From the NCBI GenBank assembly GCA_016713535.1, contig JADJOY010000011.1, forward strand, positions 1 to 57,678: DNA of 57,678 nucleotides, read 5' to 3'. Of the stretch, positions 18,413 to 27,700 are shown piece by piece. The notes under the pieces were generated by a model. It was not told the DNA's origin. It made no database searches and was given only the letters and a program-made list of their open reading frames with translations. The stretch is from JADJOY01 sp016713535 [NCBI: Deltaproteobacteria bacterium]. Its GTDB lineage: Bacteria > JADJOY01. Positions within the stretch are counted from its first letter, which is position 1; every line of letters begins with the position of its first letter. Position numbers and translations under genes: made by a program.

Positions 18413-19259
18413 GGATCCGCTCCGCAGGGTCCTCCGAGAGCTCGGACGCGCGTTGCGGGCGTGCAGGCCCTACGTTCCTCGGGTGATCGTGATCGGTGGC
18501 ATCGTGCCGGTTCTGTATCGGCACCACGAGTGGTTCGGCGCGTCACGGGTTCCCGCATTGACCACTACGGAAGGCGATCTGGCCGTCCCGACCAAGCTCG
18601 AGATCTTGGATGGGCAAACCGTTCTGGGTCTGCTCGATTCCGCCGGCTTCGTGATCTACGAGGTGCCAGGCTTCGAGAACCAACCAGGCACGCAGCGAAT
18701 CCAAGATCGCGAAGCTGGTGCGAAGAAGCCGGCGCCCACGTACCTGGAGTTCTTGGCGCCCATGTTCGGGAAGCCCGAACCGGCCCTGGTCGAGCTGCAG
18801 CCGGGACTGCGCGCGCAGCGGCTTCGGCATCTCGATCTACTGGCCCACGAAACGCTCTCGATCGATGCCCGCCGCGTGCCGGATCTCGGCATCGAGGAAG
18901 CGCTGGAGGTACGGATTCCGAATCCGGCGACCTACCAGCTCCAGAAGGTTCTCGCGCGGAAGGAGCGCGTGCCTGCCAAGCGTCCCAAGGACATGGCCTA
19001 CGCCTTCGACGTGGCGATGTTGTCGCGCCCCATTTGGGGGACATTGGCTGGAGTGCTCCAGCGGGCGGGAGAATCGGACCCGAGCTGGAAGGCGTCGGTC
19101 GCGAAGGCTCGCGAGCGAATCCGGACGCTGTTCGAGAACGAGCACAGTGAGGGCGTGGTCGAGGCTGCGCTCGTCTATCGTGACTTCTGCGGAGACGCGG
19201 CGCCTTCGGAGCGGACGATCCACGAGGTGATGCGACGGTTCATCGATCAGCTCGGATAG
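18402..19259 (+). CDS. Nucleotidyltransferase-fold protein, probable toxin partner of the AbiEi-like gene
   Basis: A 285-residue protein starting at a GTG inside the end of the upstream gene. VIVIGGIVPVLYRHHEWFG followed by TTTEGDLAVPTKLEI fits the pol-beta-type nucleotidyltransferase entry (GG, then a T-x-D-x-D strand) of the GSU2403/AbiEii-like group. Here the first acidic residue appears as Glu (E-G-D). Downstream, NPATYQLQKVLARKERV and KRPKDMAYAFDVAML match the lysine-containing helices that follow the catalytic domain in this group. Overlap with an AbiEi-like regulator argues for a type IV toxin-antitoxin or anti-phage pair; proteins of this kind nucleotidylate RNA or nucleotides, but the target here is unknown. 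GC and codon use are milder than in most neighbours. Confidence 0.68.
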   Translation: MTGEDPLRRVLRELGRALRACRPYVPRVIVIGGIVPVLYRHHEWFGASRVPALTTTEGDLAVPTKLEILDGQTVLGLLDSAGFVIYEVPGFENQPGTQRIQDREAGAKKPAPTYLEFLAPMFGKPEPALVELQPGLRAQRLRHLDLLAHETLSIDARRVPDLGIEEALEVRIPNPATYQLQKVLARKERVPAKRPKDMAYAFDVAMLSRPIWGTLAGVLQRAGESDPSWKASVAKARERIRTLFENEHSEGVVEAALVYRDFCGDAAPSERTIHEVMRRFIDQLG

Positions 19260-19492
19260 TGGGGGTGGCGATAGGCGAGCCGCCTCGTCGAAACCTACGT
19301 CCAGGTGCGCAGCAGCGATCGACCCCTTCGACCAGGCGGTCGAGGATCTCACCCTCGTGGCGAGCTCGGCTGACACGATGACACTACGAGGGCGCGGAGC
19401 CGGCCCCCTGCGTCGGGGCGCTTCTGTCGACCGCCCCTGGGGACCGACACGTGCGAGCCGGCGAGACGATCGCGAGATCCGAGGAGGCCAGG

Positions 19493-19918
19493 ATGACACG
19501 TGCACTCGCGGCGGTGGCCCTCGTGCTGCTCGCTTCGCCGGGCGGCTGTGTCCGCTCCACCGGGTCGGCGGCGGACCTCGAGGCTCGGTACTACCTGAGC
19601 GAGGACGTCAACAAGTACTCCTCCGAGTCCTTCACCGGCTTCGTCTCCGCATGGCTCACCGGGCCCGAGAAGGTCGAGACGATCTGTCCGGCGTCGATCC
19701 CGGTCGCGGGCTCGACGGTGCTCGAGAAGGGGAGCCCGGTGAGGATCCTCGAGATCCTCGAGGTCAGCGGCGTCGACGCCTCCCACAGCGAGGCCAAGCT
19801 CCAGATCGCCGATGTGAAGTCGGGTGCTTCGTACGTCGTCTACGTCCGATGGCCCGGGTCGAAGCCGCTGCTCACCACCGAGCCGCCGAGCGCCCACCCG
19901 CAACCGGTGGTGCGGTAG
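19493..19918 (+). CDS. Small lipoprotein of unknown function
   Basis: A 141-residue lipoprotein with signal LAAVALVLLASPGGC. The ATG is supported by AGGAGG 8 bases upstream. The mature part is a single beta-rich domain (YYLSEDVNKYSSESFTGFV, then SPVRILEILEVSGVDAS and ASYVVYVRWPG). No family recognised. The 233 bases before it hold no gene. Confidence 0.65.
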   Translation: MTRALAAVALVLLASPGGCVRSTGSAADLEARYYLSEDVNKYSSESFTGFVSAWLTGPEKVETICPASIPVAGSTVLEKGSPVRILEILEVSGVDASHSEAKLQIADVKSGASYVVYVRWPGSKPLLTTEPPSAHPQPVVR

Positions 19919-20047
19919 CCGCTCGGCGCGGCGCCGAGGCATCGATCACCAGCACGCCCTCGGCGCTGTGCTCGCTCGACTGGGCGCAGTTCGGACCCGC
20001 CTGGCTCGCTGCGTGCAATGCCGGAGCCTCGACGGAGGTCGAGCGCG

Positions 20048-20458
20048 TTGAGACGACGGTGGCTGATCGCGGCGGTGCTGGAGGGTTGCTCGACCCACGA
20101 GCGGCACACGCCGAGCGCGGAGCCGGTGGCGCTGTGGGAAGCCGACCGGGCGCGGATCTTCACGGCGGCGGAAGAGGCGATGCGGTTGCACGCCGTGATC
20201 GGCGTCTCGGACGAGCGCAGCCGCCTGCTGCGCGGTCACATGGGGCCCTACGCCGTGAAGATCGAGGTTCCCGTCGATGTGGCGCGCGCGGAGATCCGTT
20301 GCAGCCGCGAGGGCGAGTGGAGCGCCGCCGCGATCCGTCGCGAGGCACTCGAAGGCGACGCCGCCGCGGCGGCCGACGGCCCGCTCACCGCCGCCGCCTG
20401 CGTGACCACTCTGAAGCGCGCGATCGAGTCCCGGCTCGAGGATCCGCCGGCGCCGTGA
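20048..20458 (+). CDS. Small putative lipoprotein of unknown function
   Basis: 136 residues from a TTG start preceded by GGAGG; a start at 20018 would add ten residues. The N-terminus (LRRRWLIAAVLEGC) looks like a short lipoprotein signal, although Glu at position -2 is unusual. The mature part (EAMRLHAVIGVSDERSRLLR, KIEVPVDVARAEIRCSREG) resembles small periplasmic proteins but I do not recognise a family. It faces the hemerythrin gene, with a GCTC-repeat hairpin between them. Confidence 0.5.
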   Translation: MRRRWLIAAVLEGCSTHERHTPSAEPVALWEADRARIFTAAEEAMRLHAVIGVSDERSRLLRGHMGPYAVKIEVPVDVARAEIRCSREGEWSAAAIRREALEGDAAAAADGPLTAAACVTTLKRAIESRLEDPPAP

Positions 20459-20470
20459 GCGGGCCAGCAG

Positions 20471-20511
20471 CGAGCGAGCGGCGCTCCCGCTCGCTCGCTC
20501 GCTCGCTCGCG
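20471..20511. terminator. GCTC/GAGC repeat hairpin between convergent genes
   Basis: GCGAGCGAGCG faces a run of about five GCTC tetranucleotides (20489-20511), forming a strong stem between two convergent stop codons. No T run follows, so it may be a bidirectional terminator or simply a slippage-prone microsatellite. Confidence 0.45.
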
Positions 20512-20546
20512 AGCCGGCGAGCGCGTGCTCGCCGACTCGCGTTTGT

Positions 20547-21411
20547 TCACTTGCCGCTGCGCGAGCTCGACGACTTGCCCGCGCTCTTACCGCGCGAGCC
20601 GGAAGACGCGCTCTTGCCGCGCGGGCTGGCCGCGCCCTTGCTCGCCTTGGCTCGGCCAGCACCGGTCTTGCCGCTCGCCGCCGCGACGCGGCCCCGGGCG
20701 CCGCTGGCGGCTCGCTTCGGGGAGCTCCCTGCCGTTCGAGGACCGGCTGGCCGCGGGCGAGCTCGTGGAGGTCGACGCACCGCGCTCCGCGCGTGCGTCG
20801 TTCATCACCTTCGCGGCCTCGCGGCGGCGCTTGTCCTTGGCCGCCATTCGCGCGCGGCCCTTCTCGGGCGCGATCACCAGCCGGGCGATGTCCTTGGTCG
20901 TGTCGAGGACCTTCGCCAGCAGACCGCCGAAGAGGCTCTGGGGGGGCGTATCGGGCGCCATCGGGTGCGGATGGTTCGGCACCAGCTCCTTCAGGCGTGG
21001 GAGCGCCTCGGCGATGCGCGCCCGCTCCGTGTCGGTGGTGAGGCGCTCGAGCTTCGGCAGCAGGTCACGCTCCTCCTCCTCGATGTGGTGACGGACGGAT
21101 TCCGCCAGCACCGTCATCTTGGCGTCGTAGCGCTCGTCCTCCACCGCCATCTCGTCGAGCTCGGCGAGGGTGGTCTTGGCGAGGTGATGCTCCTCGAGCG
21201 CCTCGAGGACCGCGTCCTCGGCGCCTTTGTCGCGCATGCGGATGAGCGGGTAGATGAGCTGCTCCTCGACGCTCGCGTGCAGCGAGAGCTCCTCGATGAT
21301 CTGCTCGGCGATGCGCTGCTTGTCCCGGTTGCCGTGCCCCTGCTCGAACTTCTCGAACAGCGCCTCGACCTTGCGGTGGTCGTCCTTGATCTGGGTCACG
21401 ATGTCGATCAC
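20547..21411 (-). CDS. Hemerythrin HHE-domain protein with a basic Lys/Ala/Ser tail, frameshifted near the 3' end
   Basis: The first about 150 residues are a hemerythrin-like four-helix bundle that would bind a di-iron centre: DDHRKVEALFEKFE, SLHASVEEQLIYPLI, EEHHLAKTTLAEL and VRHHIEEEERDLLP give the His/Glu ligands. These proteins sense or carry O2, NO or reactive species. After residue 185 comes a low-complexity tail which, in the alternative frame after about 20740-20760, reads as Lys/Ser/Ala-rich (GKTGAGRAKASKGAA to the end, SSSSRSGK), like histone H1 tails; the first frame gives a less plausible Arg/Gln-rich end. The GTG start has AGGAGG 6 bases upstream. It lies 60 bases behind the SRPBCC gene and is probably co-transcribed. 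Confidence 0.8.
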
Positions 21412-21471
21412 GTAATGCCTCCTCGGTGGTGGTGCCCGGCGTGCGCCGGGCGAACGCGGACGCGGCGCGCT

Positions 21472-21939
21472 TCAGCGCGTGACGTGCCCGCCGTGGATCT
21501 CGCCTCGCCACGCGCCCGTCTCGCGCTGGCGTCCCTCGATGAACTTCTTGAAGCGCTGCAGGTCGCCGCTGATCCGCATCGACACCACGCCGATCGCGGC
21601 GCCGGCCTTCTCGGTGAGCCCCTGCGGCTCGTATTCGGCGCGCAAGAGCACGCGCGTGCGGTCGGGCCCGAGCTCCTCGAAGCGCACCTCGCCGGCGTTG
21701 GTGGCGCCGCTCGACGAGCGCCACGCGATGCAGCGGTCCGGCTCCTGACGGTTGATGGTCGAGTCCCACTCGACCGTGTGGCCGCCGATCTCGGCGACCC
21801 AGTGGAGCGCCGTGTCGGAGAGCTGCCGCACCTCCTGCACGCCCTCCATGAACTGCGGGAACGACTCGAACTGCGTCCACTGGTTGTAGACGGTGGAGAT
21901 CGGGGCCTCGACCTCGATGTCCTTCTCCACGTGAGCCAT
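21472..21939 (-). CDS. SRPBCC/START-like (polyketide cyclase/dehydrase, coenzyme Q-binding-type) protein
   Basis: A 155-residue single-domain protein of the SRPBCC superfamily. The N-terminus EVEAPISTVYNQWTQFESFP followed by FMEGVQEVRQL is the standard opening of this helix-grip fold, and WDSTINRQEPDRCIAWRS continues it. Such proteins bind hydrophobic ligands; the ligand is unknown. The ATG at 21939 has AAGGAG 8 bases upstream, so the long upstream extension of the frame is rejected. Homologues often sit with stress or membrane genes. Here it heads a two-gene unit with the hemerythrin protein. Confidence 0.83.
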   Translation of the reverse strand: MAHVEKDIEVEAPISTVYNQWTQFESFPQFMEGVQEVRQLSDTALHWVAEIGGHTVEWDSTINRQEPDRCIAWRSSSGATNAGEVRFEELGPDRTRVLLRAEYEPQGLTEKAGAAIGVVSMRISGDLQRFKKFIEGRQRETGAWRGEIHGGHVTR

Positions 21940-22252
21940 GACTCGTTCTCCTTCGTGATGAGTTGGAATGGTGAGACGACGGCGCGAGCGCGTGGCGCTC
22001 GCGTGACTCGGGGGACTCGGCTTGCGCAAGGGCCGTGCCACGCGCCTCCACCGTCCTGGATCGCGAATCCGGCGGCGGCGGGTGGGGCGTGACGCGTCGC
22101 GTCTCCGGGGGAGCGGGTGCGCGCGAGTAGTCGATCGTAGAAAGGGCGCGTCGGATGGCGCCGGATTCAGCCGGGCAGGGGTGTGTCGCGCCACGGCCAG
22201 CTACACTCGCGCGCCGTGGCCGTCGTCCGGCGGCGCAGACGACGAGCGACGC
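21940..22252. other. Divergent intergenic region
   Basis: 313 bases upstream of two outward-facing genes. It contains a perfect 8-bp hairpin CGCGAGCG / CGCTCGCG at 21983-22003. No gene or clear promoter recognised. Confidence 0.45.
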
Positions 22253-23358
22253 GTGAGCGAACCGACCTACACCTGGGTAGATACGCCGGAGGCGCTCGCG
22301 CGCCTGGTCGAGCGGCTCGCGGACGTCGACGAGGTCGCGCTCGACACCGAGTTCGTGTTCGAGCGCACCTACTGGCCGCGCCCGGGCGTGGTGCAGCTCG
22401 CGGCGGACGGCGAGATCGCGCTCGTCGACGCGGTGGGGCTCGACCTCGTCTCGCTCGCGGAGGTGGTCGGCTCGTCCACGGTGCGCAAGCTCATCCACGC
22501 CGGCAGCGGCGACGCGGTGGTGCTCGAGCGCACCACCGGGGTGCGGCCGGCGGGGGTCTTCGATACCCAGATCGCGGCCGCGTTCGCCGGGCTCGGCGCG
22601 GGCATCTCGTACGAGGCGCTGGTACGGACGCTGCTCGGCGTGTCGCTCGGCAAGCACCACACCCGCACCGACTGGACCCGCCGCCCGCTCTCCACCGAGC
22701 AGCTCCACTACGCGGCCGAGGACGTCCTCCACCTGGGCACCGTGGCGGCGGAGCTGCGCGCTCGTCTCGTGGCGCTCGGCCGGCTCGCGTGGGCCGAGGA
22801 GGACTCGGTGGCGTCGATGGCCGTGGATCCCGGCGCCGACGATCCCCGAGCAAGCCTGGACGCGAATCCGGGGCGCGGAGCGCTTGCCGCCCGTGGTGCG
22901 GGCGCGCGCGCAGGCGCTGGCCGCGTGGCGCGACCGCGAGGCGCGCGGGCGCGACCTGCCCAAGACCTTCCTGCTGCGCGACGAGTCGCTGCTCGAGCTC
23001 GCGTGGCGGCCGGTCCTCGATCCCGAGGCGCTCGGCGCGGTGCGTGGCTTCGAGGCGCGCCGCCACGGCCCGTTCGCGCCGGCGGTGGTCGCCGTGCTCG
23101 AGCGGGTGGCGGCGGCGCCGGCCGCGGACGGAGACGAGGTCGCCGCGGGCGCCGTCGGGCTCGCTCGATCGCGCCGTCGCGGGCGCGGTGGAGAAGGTCG
23201 CCGCCGAGCTCGCGCTGCCGCCCGAGCTCTTGCTGTCGCGGCGGGGCCGCACCCGGCTCCTCACCGGCCTCGCAGCGGGCGAATCGCCGGCGAGCCGGCT
23301 CGTCGGATGGCGGCGCGACCTGCTGGGGCCGGCGATCGACCGCGCGCTCGGCGGCTGA
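22253..23358 (+). CDS. rnd: Ribonuclease D (DEDD 3'-5' exonuclease plus HRDC), frameshifted twice
   Basis: Trims 3' ends of tRNA and other small RNAs in the cytoplasm. Exonuclease motifs are all present: DEVALDTEFVFERTYWPRPG (motif I), LIHAGSGDAVVLER (motif II) and TEQLHYAAEDVLHL (motif III). The HRDC part follows as RDREARGRDLPKTFLLRDE and ends with LVGWRRDLLGPAIDRAL. The protein is split over three frames. The joins are at a CCCC run near 22845-22848 (DDP then EQAWTRIRGAERLP) and a GGG at about 23160 (GAVG then SLDRAVAGAVEKV). Both are one-base insertions in G/C runs, more like sequencing errors than decay. The GTG at 22253 is the most likely start. Confidence 0.8.
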
Positions 23359-23406
23359 CCGCGCCCGCACGGGGTGCCGAGCGCGCGGAAGTGGCGTGTC
23401 GCCACC

Positions 23407-23455
23407 GATTGGATATGGCTATCGAAAGAGTCCGATCTTTCTATTGGACCTATCG
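23407..23455 (+). promoter_or_regulatory. Candidate OxyR-type operator/promoter upstream of ahpC
   Basis: An AT-richer block with GGATATGGCTATC, the inverted repeat GAAAGA / TCTTTC and CTATTGGACCTATC. Spaced ATAG/CTAT elements upstream of ahpC are typical of OxyR sites. No oxyR gene is in the window. The assignment rests on pattern and position only. Confidence 0.4.
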
Positions 23456-23535
23456 CCGTCCAGGCGCCACCTTGCTCCTCGCGAGCCGGACCGAATCAGC
23501 GTCCGCGCCCGAAACCCCAACGAGGAGCCCGACCC

Positions 23536-24075
23536 ATGAAGACCGTCCGAGACCGCTTCCCCGAGTTCTCCCTCCAGGCCGTCGTCGCTTCCGATCCCGG
23601 CAAGGAGTTCACGCCCGTGACCGACCAGAGCCACCCCGGAACATGCAAGGTGGTGTTCTTCTGGCCGATGGACTTCACCTTCGTGTGCCCGACCGAGATC
23701 GCGGCGTTCGGCGCCCGCGAGCGGGACTTCCGCGACCGTGACGCGCAGGTGCTCGGCGTGAGCACCGACACCCACTTCGTCCACCTCGCGTGGCGCCGGC
23801 AGCACCCCGACCTCCGGAACCTGCCGTTCCCGATGGTCGCCGACACCAAGCGCGAGCTCGCGACCGCGCTCGGCATCCTCCACGCGGACGAGGGTGTCGC
23901 GCTGCGCGCCACCTTCATCGTCGATCCCGAAGGCGTGATCCGCCACGTCAGCGTCAACGACCTCTCGGTGGGCCGCAACGTGGACGAGGTGCTGCGCGTC
24001 CTCGACGCGCTGCAGACCGACGAGCTCTGCCCGTGCAACTGGCAGAAGGGCGAGAAGACCCTGGAGGTGGCGTGA
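23536..24075 (+). CDS. ahpC: Peroxiredoxin AhpC
   Basis: Two-Cys peroxiredoxin that reduces hydrogen peroxide, organic peroxides and peroxynitrite in the cytoplasm. The peroxidatic cysteine is Cys51 in FTFVCPTEI and the resolving cysteine is Cys165 in DELCPCNW, near the C-terminus, as in AhpC/Prx1 proteins. Length (179) is normal for the actinobacterial/AhpD-linked branch. The ATG has GAGGAG 8 bases upstream. The next gene, ahpD, starts one base after the stop, so reducing power probably comes from AhpD rather than AhpF. An OxyR-like site lies upstream. Confidence 0.95.
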   Translation: MKTVRDRFPEFSLQAVVASDPGKEFTPVTDQSHPGTCKVVFFWPMDFTFVCPTEIAAFGARERDFRDRDAQVLGVSTDTHFVHLAWRRQHPDLRNLPFPMVADTKRELATALGILHADEGVALRATFIVDPEGVIRHVSVNDLSVGRNVDEVLRVLDALQTDELCPCNWQKGEKTLEVA

Positions 24076-24076
24076 C

Positions 24077-24640
24077 ATGAGCGCGATCGAAGACGTGCGG
24101 GCGAAGCTCCCCCCGGCCGCGCGCGACCTCTCGCTCAACCTCGCCTCGGTGCTGGGCGGCGAGAGCGTGCTGAGCGCGGCGCAGCGCTGGGGCGTGGCGG
24201 TGGCGGCGGCGATCGCGTCGCGCGAGCCCGGGCTGCGCGACGCGGTCATCGAGGAGGCGCGCACGGTGGCGCCCGAGAGCGCGATCGAGGACGCCGTCGC
24301 GGGAGCGGCGCTGATGGGCATGAACAACGTGCTCTACCGCTTCCGCCACTTCCTCGCCGACCAGGGCCGCCAGAGCTACGACGCGCACCCGGCGCGGCTC
24401 AGGATGCAGCGCCTGGTGCGGCCCGCGGGCGCGAAGGTCGACTTCGAACTGGTGTGCCTCGCGGTGAGCGCGATCCACGGCTGCGAGCGGTGCGTGGTCG
24501 CCCACGAGCGGGCGGTGATCGAGGGCGGGCTCGGGCCCGAGCACGTATTCGAGGCGGTGCGGATCGCGGCGACGATCCACGGCGCGGCGGTGGCGCTCGA
24601 GTCCGCGTCGATCGCCGCGCCGGTGTCCGCCGCGGCGTGA
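24077..24640 (+). CDS. ahpD: Alkylhydroperoxidase AhpD
   Basis: Thiol-dependent reductase of AhpC, itself a weak alkylhydroperoxidase. The catalytic CxxC is HGCERCVVAHE (Cys136 and Cys139, with the proton-relay histidine at 143). The all-helical AhpD fold is seen throughout, for example ALMGMNNVLYRFRHFL before the motif. Length (187) is close to mycobacterial AhpD. It is translationally coupled to ahpC. No frameshift. Confidence 0.95.
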   Translation: MSAIEDVRAKLPPAARDLSLNLASVLGGESVLSAAQRWGVAVAAAIASREPGLRDAVIEEARTVAPESAIEDAVAGAALMGMNNVLYRFRHFLADQGRQSYDAHPARLRMQRLVRPAGAKVDFELVCLAVSAIHGCERCVVAHERAVIEGGLGPEHVFEAVRIAATIHGAAVALESASIAAPVSAAA

Positions 24641-24774
24641 GGCCGCGCGAGATCGGCCCGGACCTGAAGCGAAGGCCGCCACACAGCGCCGGGCGGCGCC
24701 CCCCCGAGCACGCATCTGGCCCGCCGTCCGCGCAAGAGCGATGATGACGGCTTTCGAAGCGGGGGTGCGAGCGG

Positions 24775-27700
24775 ATGCTCATCGGGTGGGCGCGGGCTGA
24801 GCGGAAGGCGTTCGTGGGTCGCGTGACGGTGCTGGCGCTGGCCCTGGTCTGCGGCGGTGCCGCGTGGGCAAAGGCGGGGACGGTCTCCACCGCAGCGGAC
24901 CGCGTGCTCGCGCAGCCCAACCTCACCTCCAACGTCCTCAACCAGCCCACCGTGAAGAGTCTCTTCCTGCCGAGCGACGTCACCCGTGACGGCACGGTCG
25001 GCAACACCCGCTTCTTCGTCGCCGACACCTTCAACAGCCGCGTGCTCGGCTTAGAGTGCGCGGGCAGCAACTGCGTGCTGCCGGGCTTCGCGACGGCGAG
25101 CAAGGTCTTCGGCCAGCCCGACTTCGCGAGCTACGCCTCGAACGGCGCGGGCGTCACGGCCACCAGCCTCGCCTTCCCACGCGGCGTCGCCGTCGATGCG
25201 AGCGGCCGGCTCTTCGTCGCCGACACCGACAACAACCGCGTGCTCGTCTACAACGGCCCGTGGAGCGACGCGACCGCCGACCTCGTGATCGGCCAGACCT
25301 CGCTCACCGCCAACGGCGCCGGTAGCACCCTCGCCAAGCTGCGCGCGCCGGAGGGTGTCCACGTCGACGGCTCGGGTGCGTTGTGGGTCGCGGACACCGG
25401 CAACAACCGCGTCCTCAAGTTCACCAGCATCGCGACCGGCGCCACCGCCGCGCTCGCGATCGGCGGGAGTGGCGCCGCGAGCGCCGCCACCATGAGCGCG
25501 CCGCGCGGCGTGGTCACCGACTCTTCGGGCTGGCTCTACGTGGCGGACACCGGGTTCAGCCGGGTGCTGGGCTTCACCGCGCCGGTCGCGAACGGCGACT
25601 CCGCGGACGTCGTGTTCGGCCACGGCGGGAGCTTCACCAACGGCAACGCCAACCAGGGCGGAGTGAGCGCCGCGAGCCTCGCGCTCCCCGAGAAGGTCGC
25701 CACCGACGGCAGCGGTCGGCTGTGGATCGCCGACACCGGCAACCAGCGGGTGCTGGAGGTGGACTCGCCGCACGCGAGCGGCTCGGCCGACCGGGTCTAC
25801 GGGCAGGTGGACGCGTCGCAGAACGCGGTCTTCACCACCAACGTCGCCAACGCGCCCGACGGCTTCGTCAACGCCGCCGGTCTCGATGGCCCGCGCGGGC
25901 TCGTCCTCGACGGCAACGGCACGCTGTGGGTGTGCGACCGCGAGCAGAGCCGCATCCTCGCCTTCGACTCGCCGCTCGCCGCCGGCACCGCGCCACGCGT
26001 CGCCGACCGCGCCCTCGGCAAGCAGCTCTTCGTGGACGCGTCGGCCAACGAGCCGAGCGCCACGCGCATGAACAACCCTAACGGTGTCGCGGTGGACACG
26101 AGCGTCACGCCCAACCGGCTGTGGGTGAACGACCTCGGCAACAACCGCGTGCTCGGCTTCGACGACACCGCCTCGCTGGCGAACGGCGACGCCGCCACCG
26201 CGGTGCTAGGCCAGAGCAACTTCTCGAGCGGCGCCACCAACGCCGGCATCAACCCGGCGCTCCAGAACGCGTCCACCGCGGTGGCGAGCGCGAGCTCGTT
26301 CTTCTTCCCGGAGGGCGTCGCCGTGGATGGCTTCGGCACGGTCTACGTCGCCGACACCTCGAACAGCCGCGTCGTCGCGTTCGAGGACCCGTTCAGCGAC
26401 ACCACCGCCGATCAGGTGTTCGGCCAGGGTGACTTCACCGCGCGCAACCCGAGCTTCCCGTACGGCACCGCGTCGAGCCTGGTGGCGCCGCAAGGCGTGG
26501 CGCTCGGCCCGACCAACGACCTGTGGGTCGCCGACACCCTCGACCACCGCGTGGTGCGGTTCTCGAACGCGCCCTCGCAGCCCGCCACCTCCGCCAGCGC
26601 CGATCTGGTGCTCGGCCAGAGCGGCTTCGTGTCGAGCGTGAGCTTCCCGCCCTACACGTCGGGCTGCGCCGCCAACCGCATGAACGCTCCCGAGGGCGTG
26701 ACGCTGGGGCCGAGCGGCCGGCTCTACGTCGCCGACACCCAGAACCACCGGGTGCTGGTGTTCGCGCCACCGTTCGCGAGCGGCATGAACGCCGACGCGG
26801 TGCTCGGCCAGGCGAACCTCACGAGCTGCGCCGCCAACCGCGGCGGTGCGGCGGGTGCCTCGACGCTCGCCTCGCCGCGAGGCGTCCTCGAGGACGAGCT
26901 GCGCAACCTCTACGTCGCCGACTACGGCAACAACCGGGCGCTGGTGTTCCACGCGCCCTTCGACGGCGGCGACACCACCGCCGACGAGGTGATCGGGCAG
27001 GCGAGCTTCACCGCCACCGGCGTCGTGCCGCCCACCGCGAGCACGCTGTTCAGCCCCGAGGCCGTCGCGCTCGACGGTGACGGGCGACTCTTCATCGCCG
27101 ACCGCGAGAACTCGCGCGTCACGCGCTACGCCACCAGCAACGGCGGGGCGGTGATCCTCGACACCCCGGCTGCGCCGGTGGTGGTCGGCACGCTGCTCAC
27201 GCTCACCGGGACGGGCTTCTCGCCGGGCTCGGTGATCAAGGTCTTCGTGGCCACGGCGTCGGGGCCGGTGGCGTTCGGGCCGTTCACGCCCGCCACCCAG
27301 GAGCCGGGCAGGCTCACGTGGACGGTGGATCCGTCCATCCCGCTCGGCAACGGCTTCGTCGCGATCCAGGTCATCAACACCGATCAGGGCTTCCTCTCGT
27401 CGAACCTGGTGAGCGCTCTGCTCTACGGTTCGGCCGGTCTGAACATCCCCACCGTCACCGCGGTGAACGGCGTGGCGCTCGCGCCCGCCGACCCGTCGAT
27501 CGCCACCGCGAACGTCGAGACCACGGTGGCGCAGGGCTCGACCGTGACGCTCACCGGGACGGGCTTCTCGAACGCGCTCGTGAACCTCTTCACCGCGACA
27601 GGCAACGCGGGTCCGCTCACGCCGCTCGGGGGCGCCTCGGCGACGCAGCTCCAAGTCGTGATCCCGAACGGCACGCCCACCGGGCCGGGTTCGATCCAGG

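Noticed and set aside
16638-19259. Genomic island integrated at the 3' end of tRNA-Leu
   Set aside because: The AbiEi-like pair lies on the 5' side of the tRNA, no integrase is present and I find no direct repeat of the tRNA 3' end.
19357-22092. 911-residue plus-strand open frame
   Set aside because: It runs antisense to the hemerythrin and SRPBCC genes and through small lipoproteins in another frame; composition is Arg/Ala/Gly-rich shadow coding of high-GC DNA.
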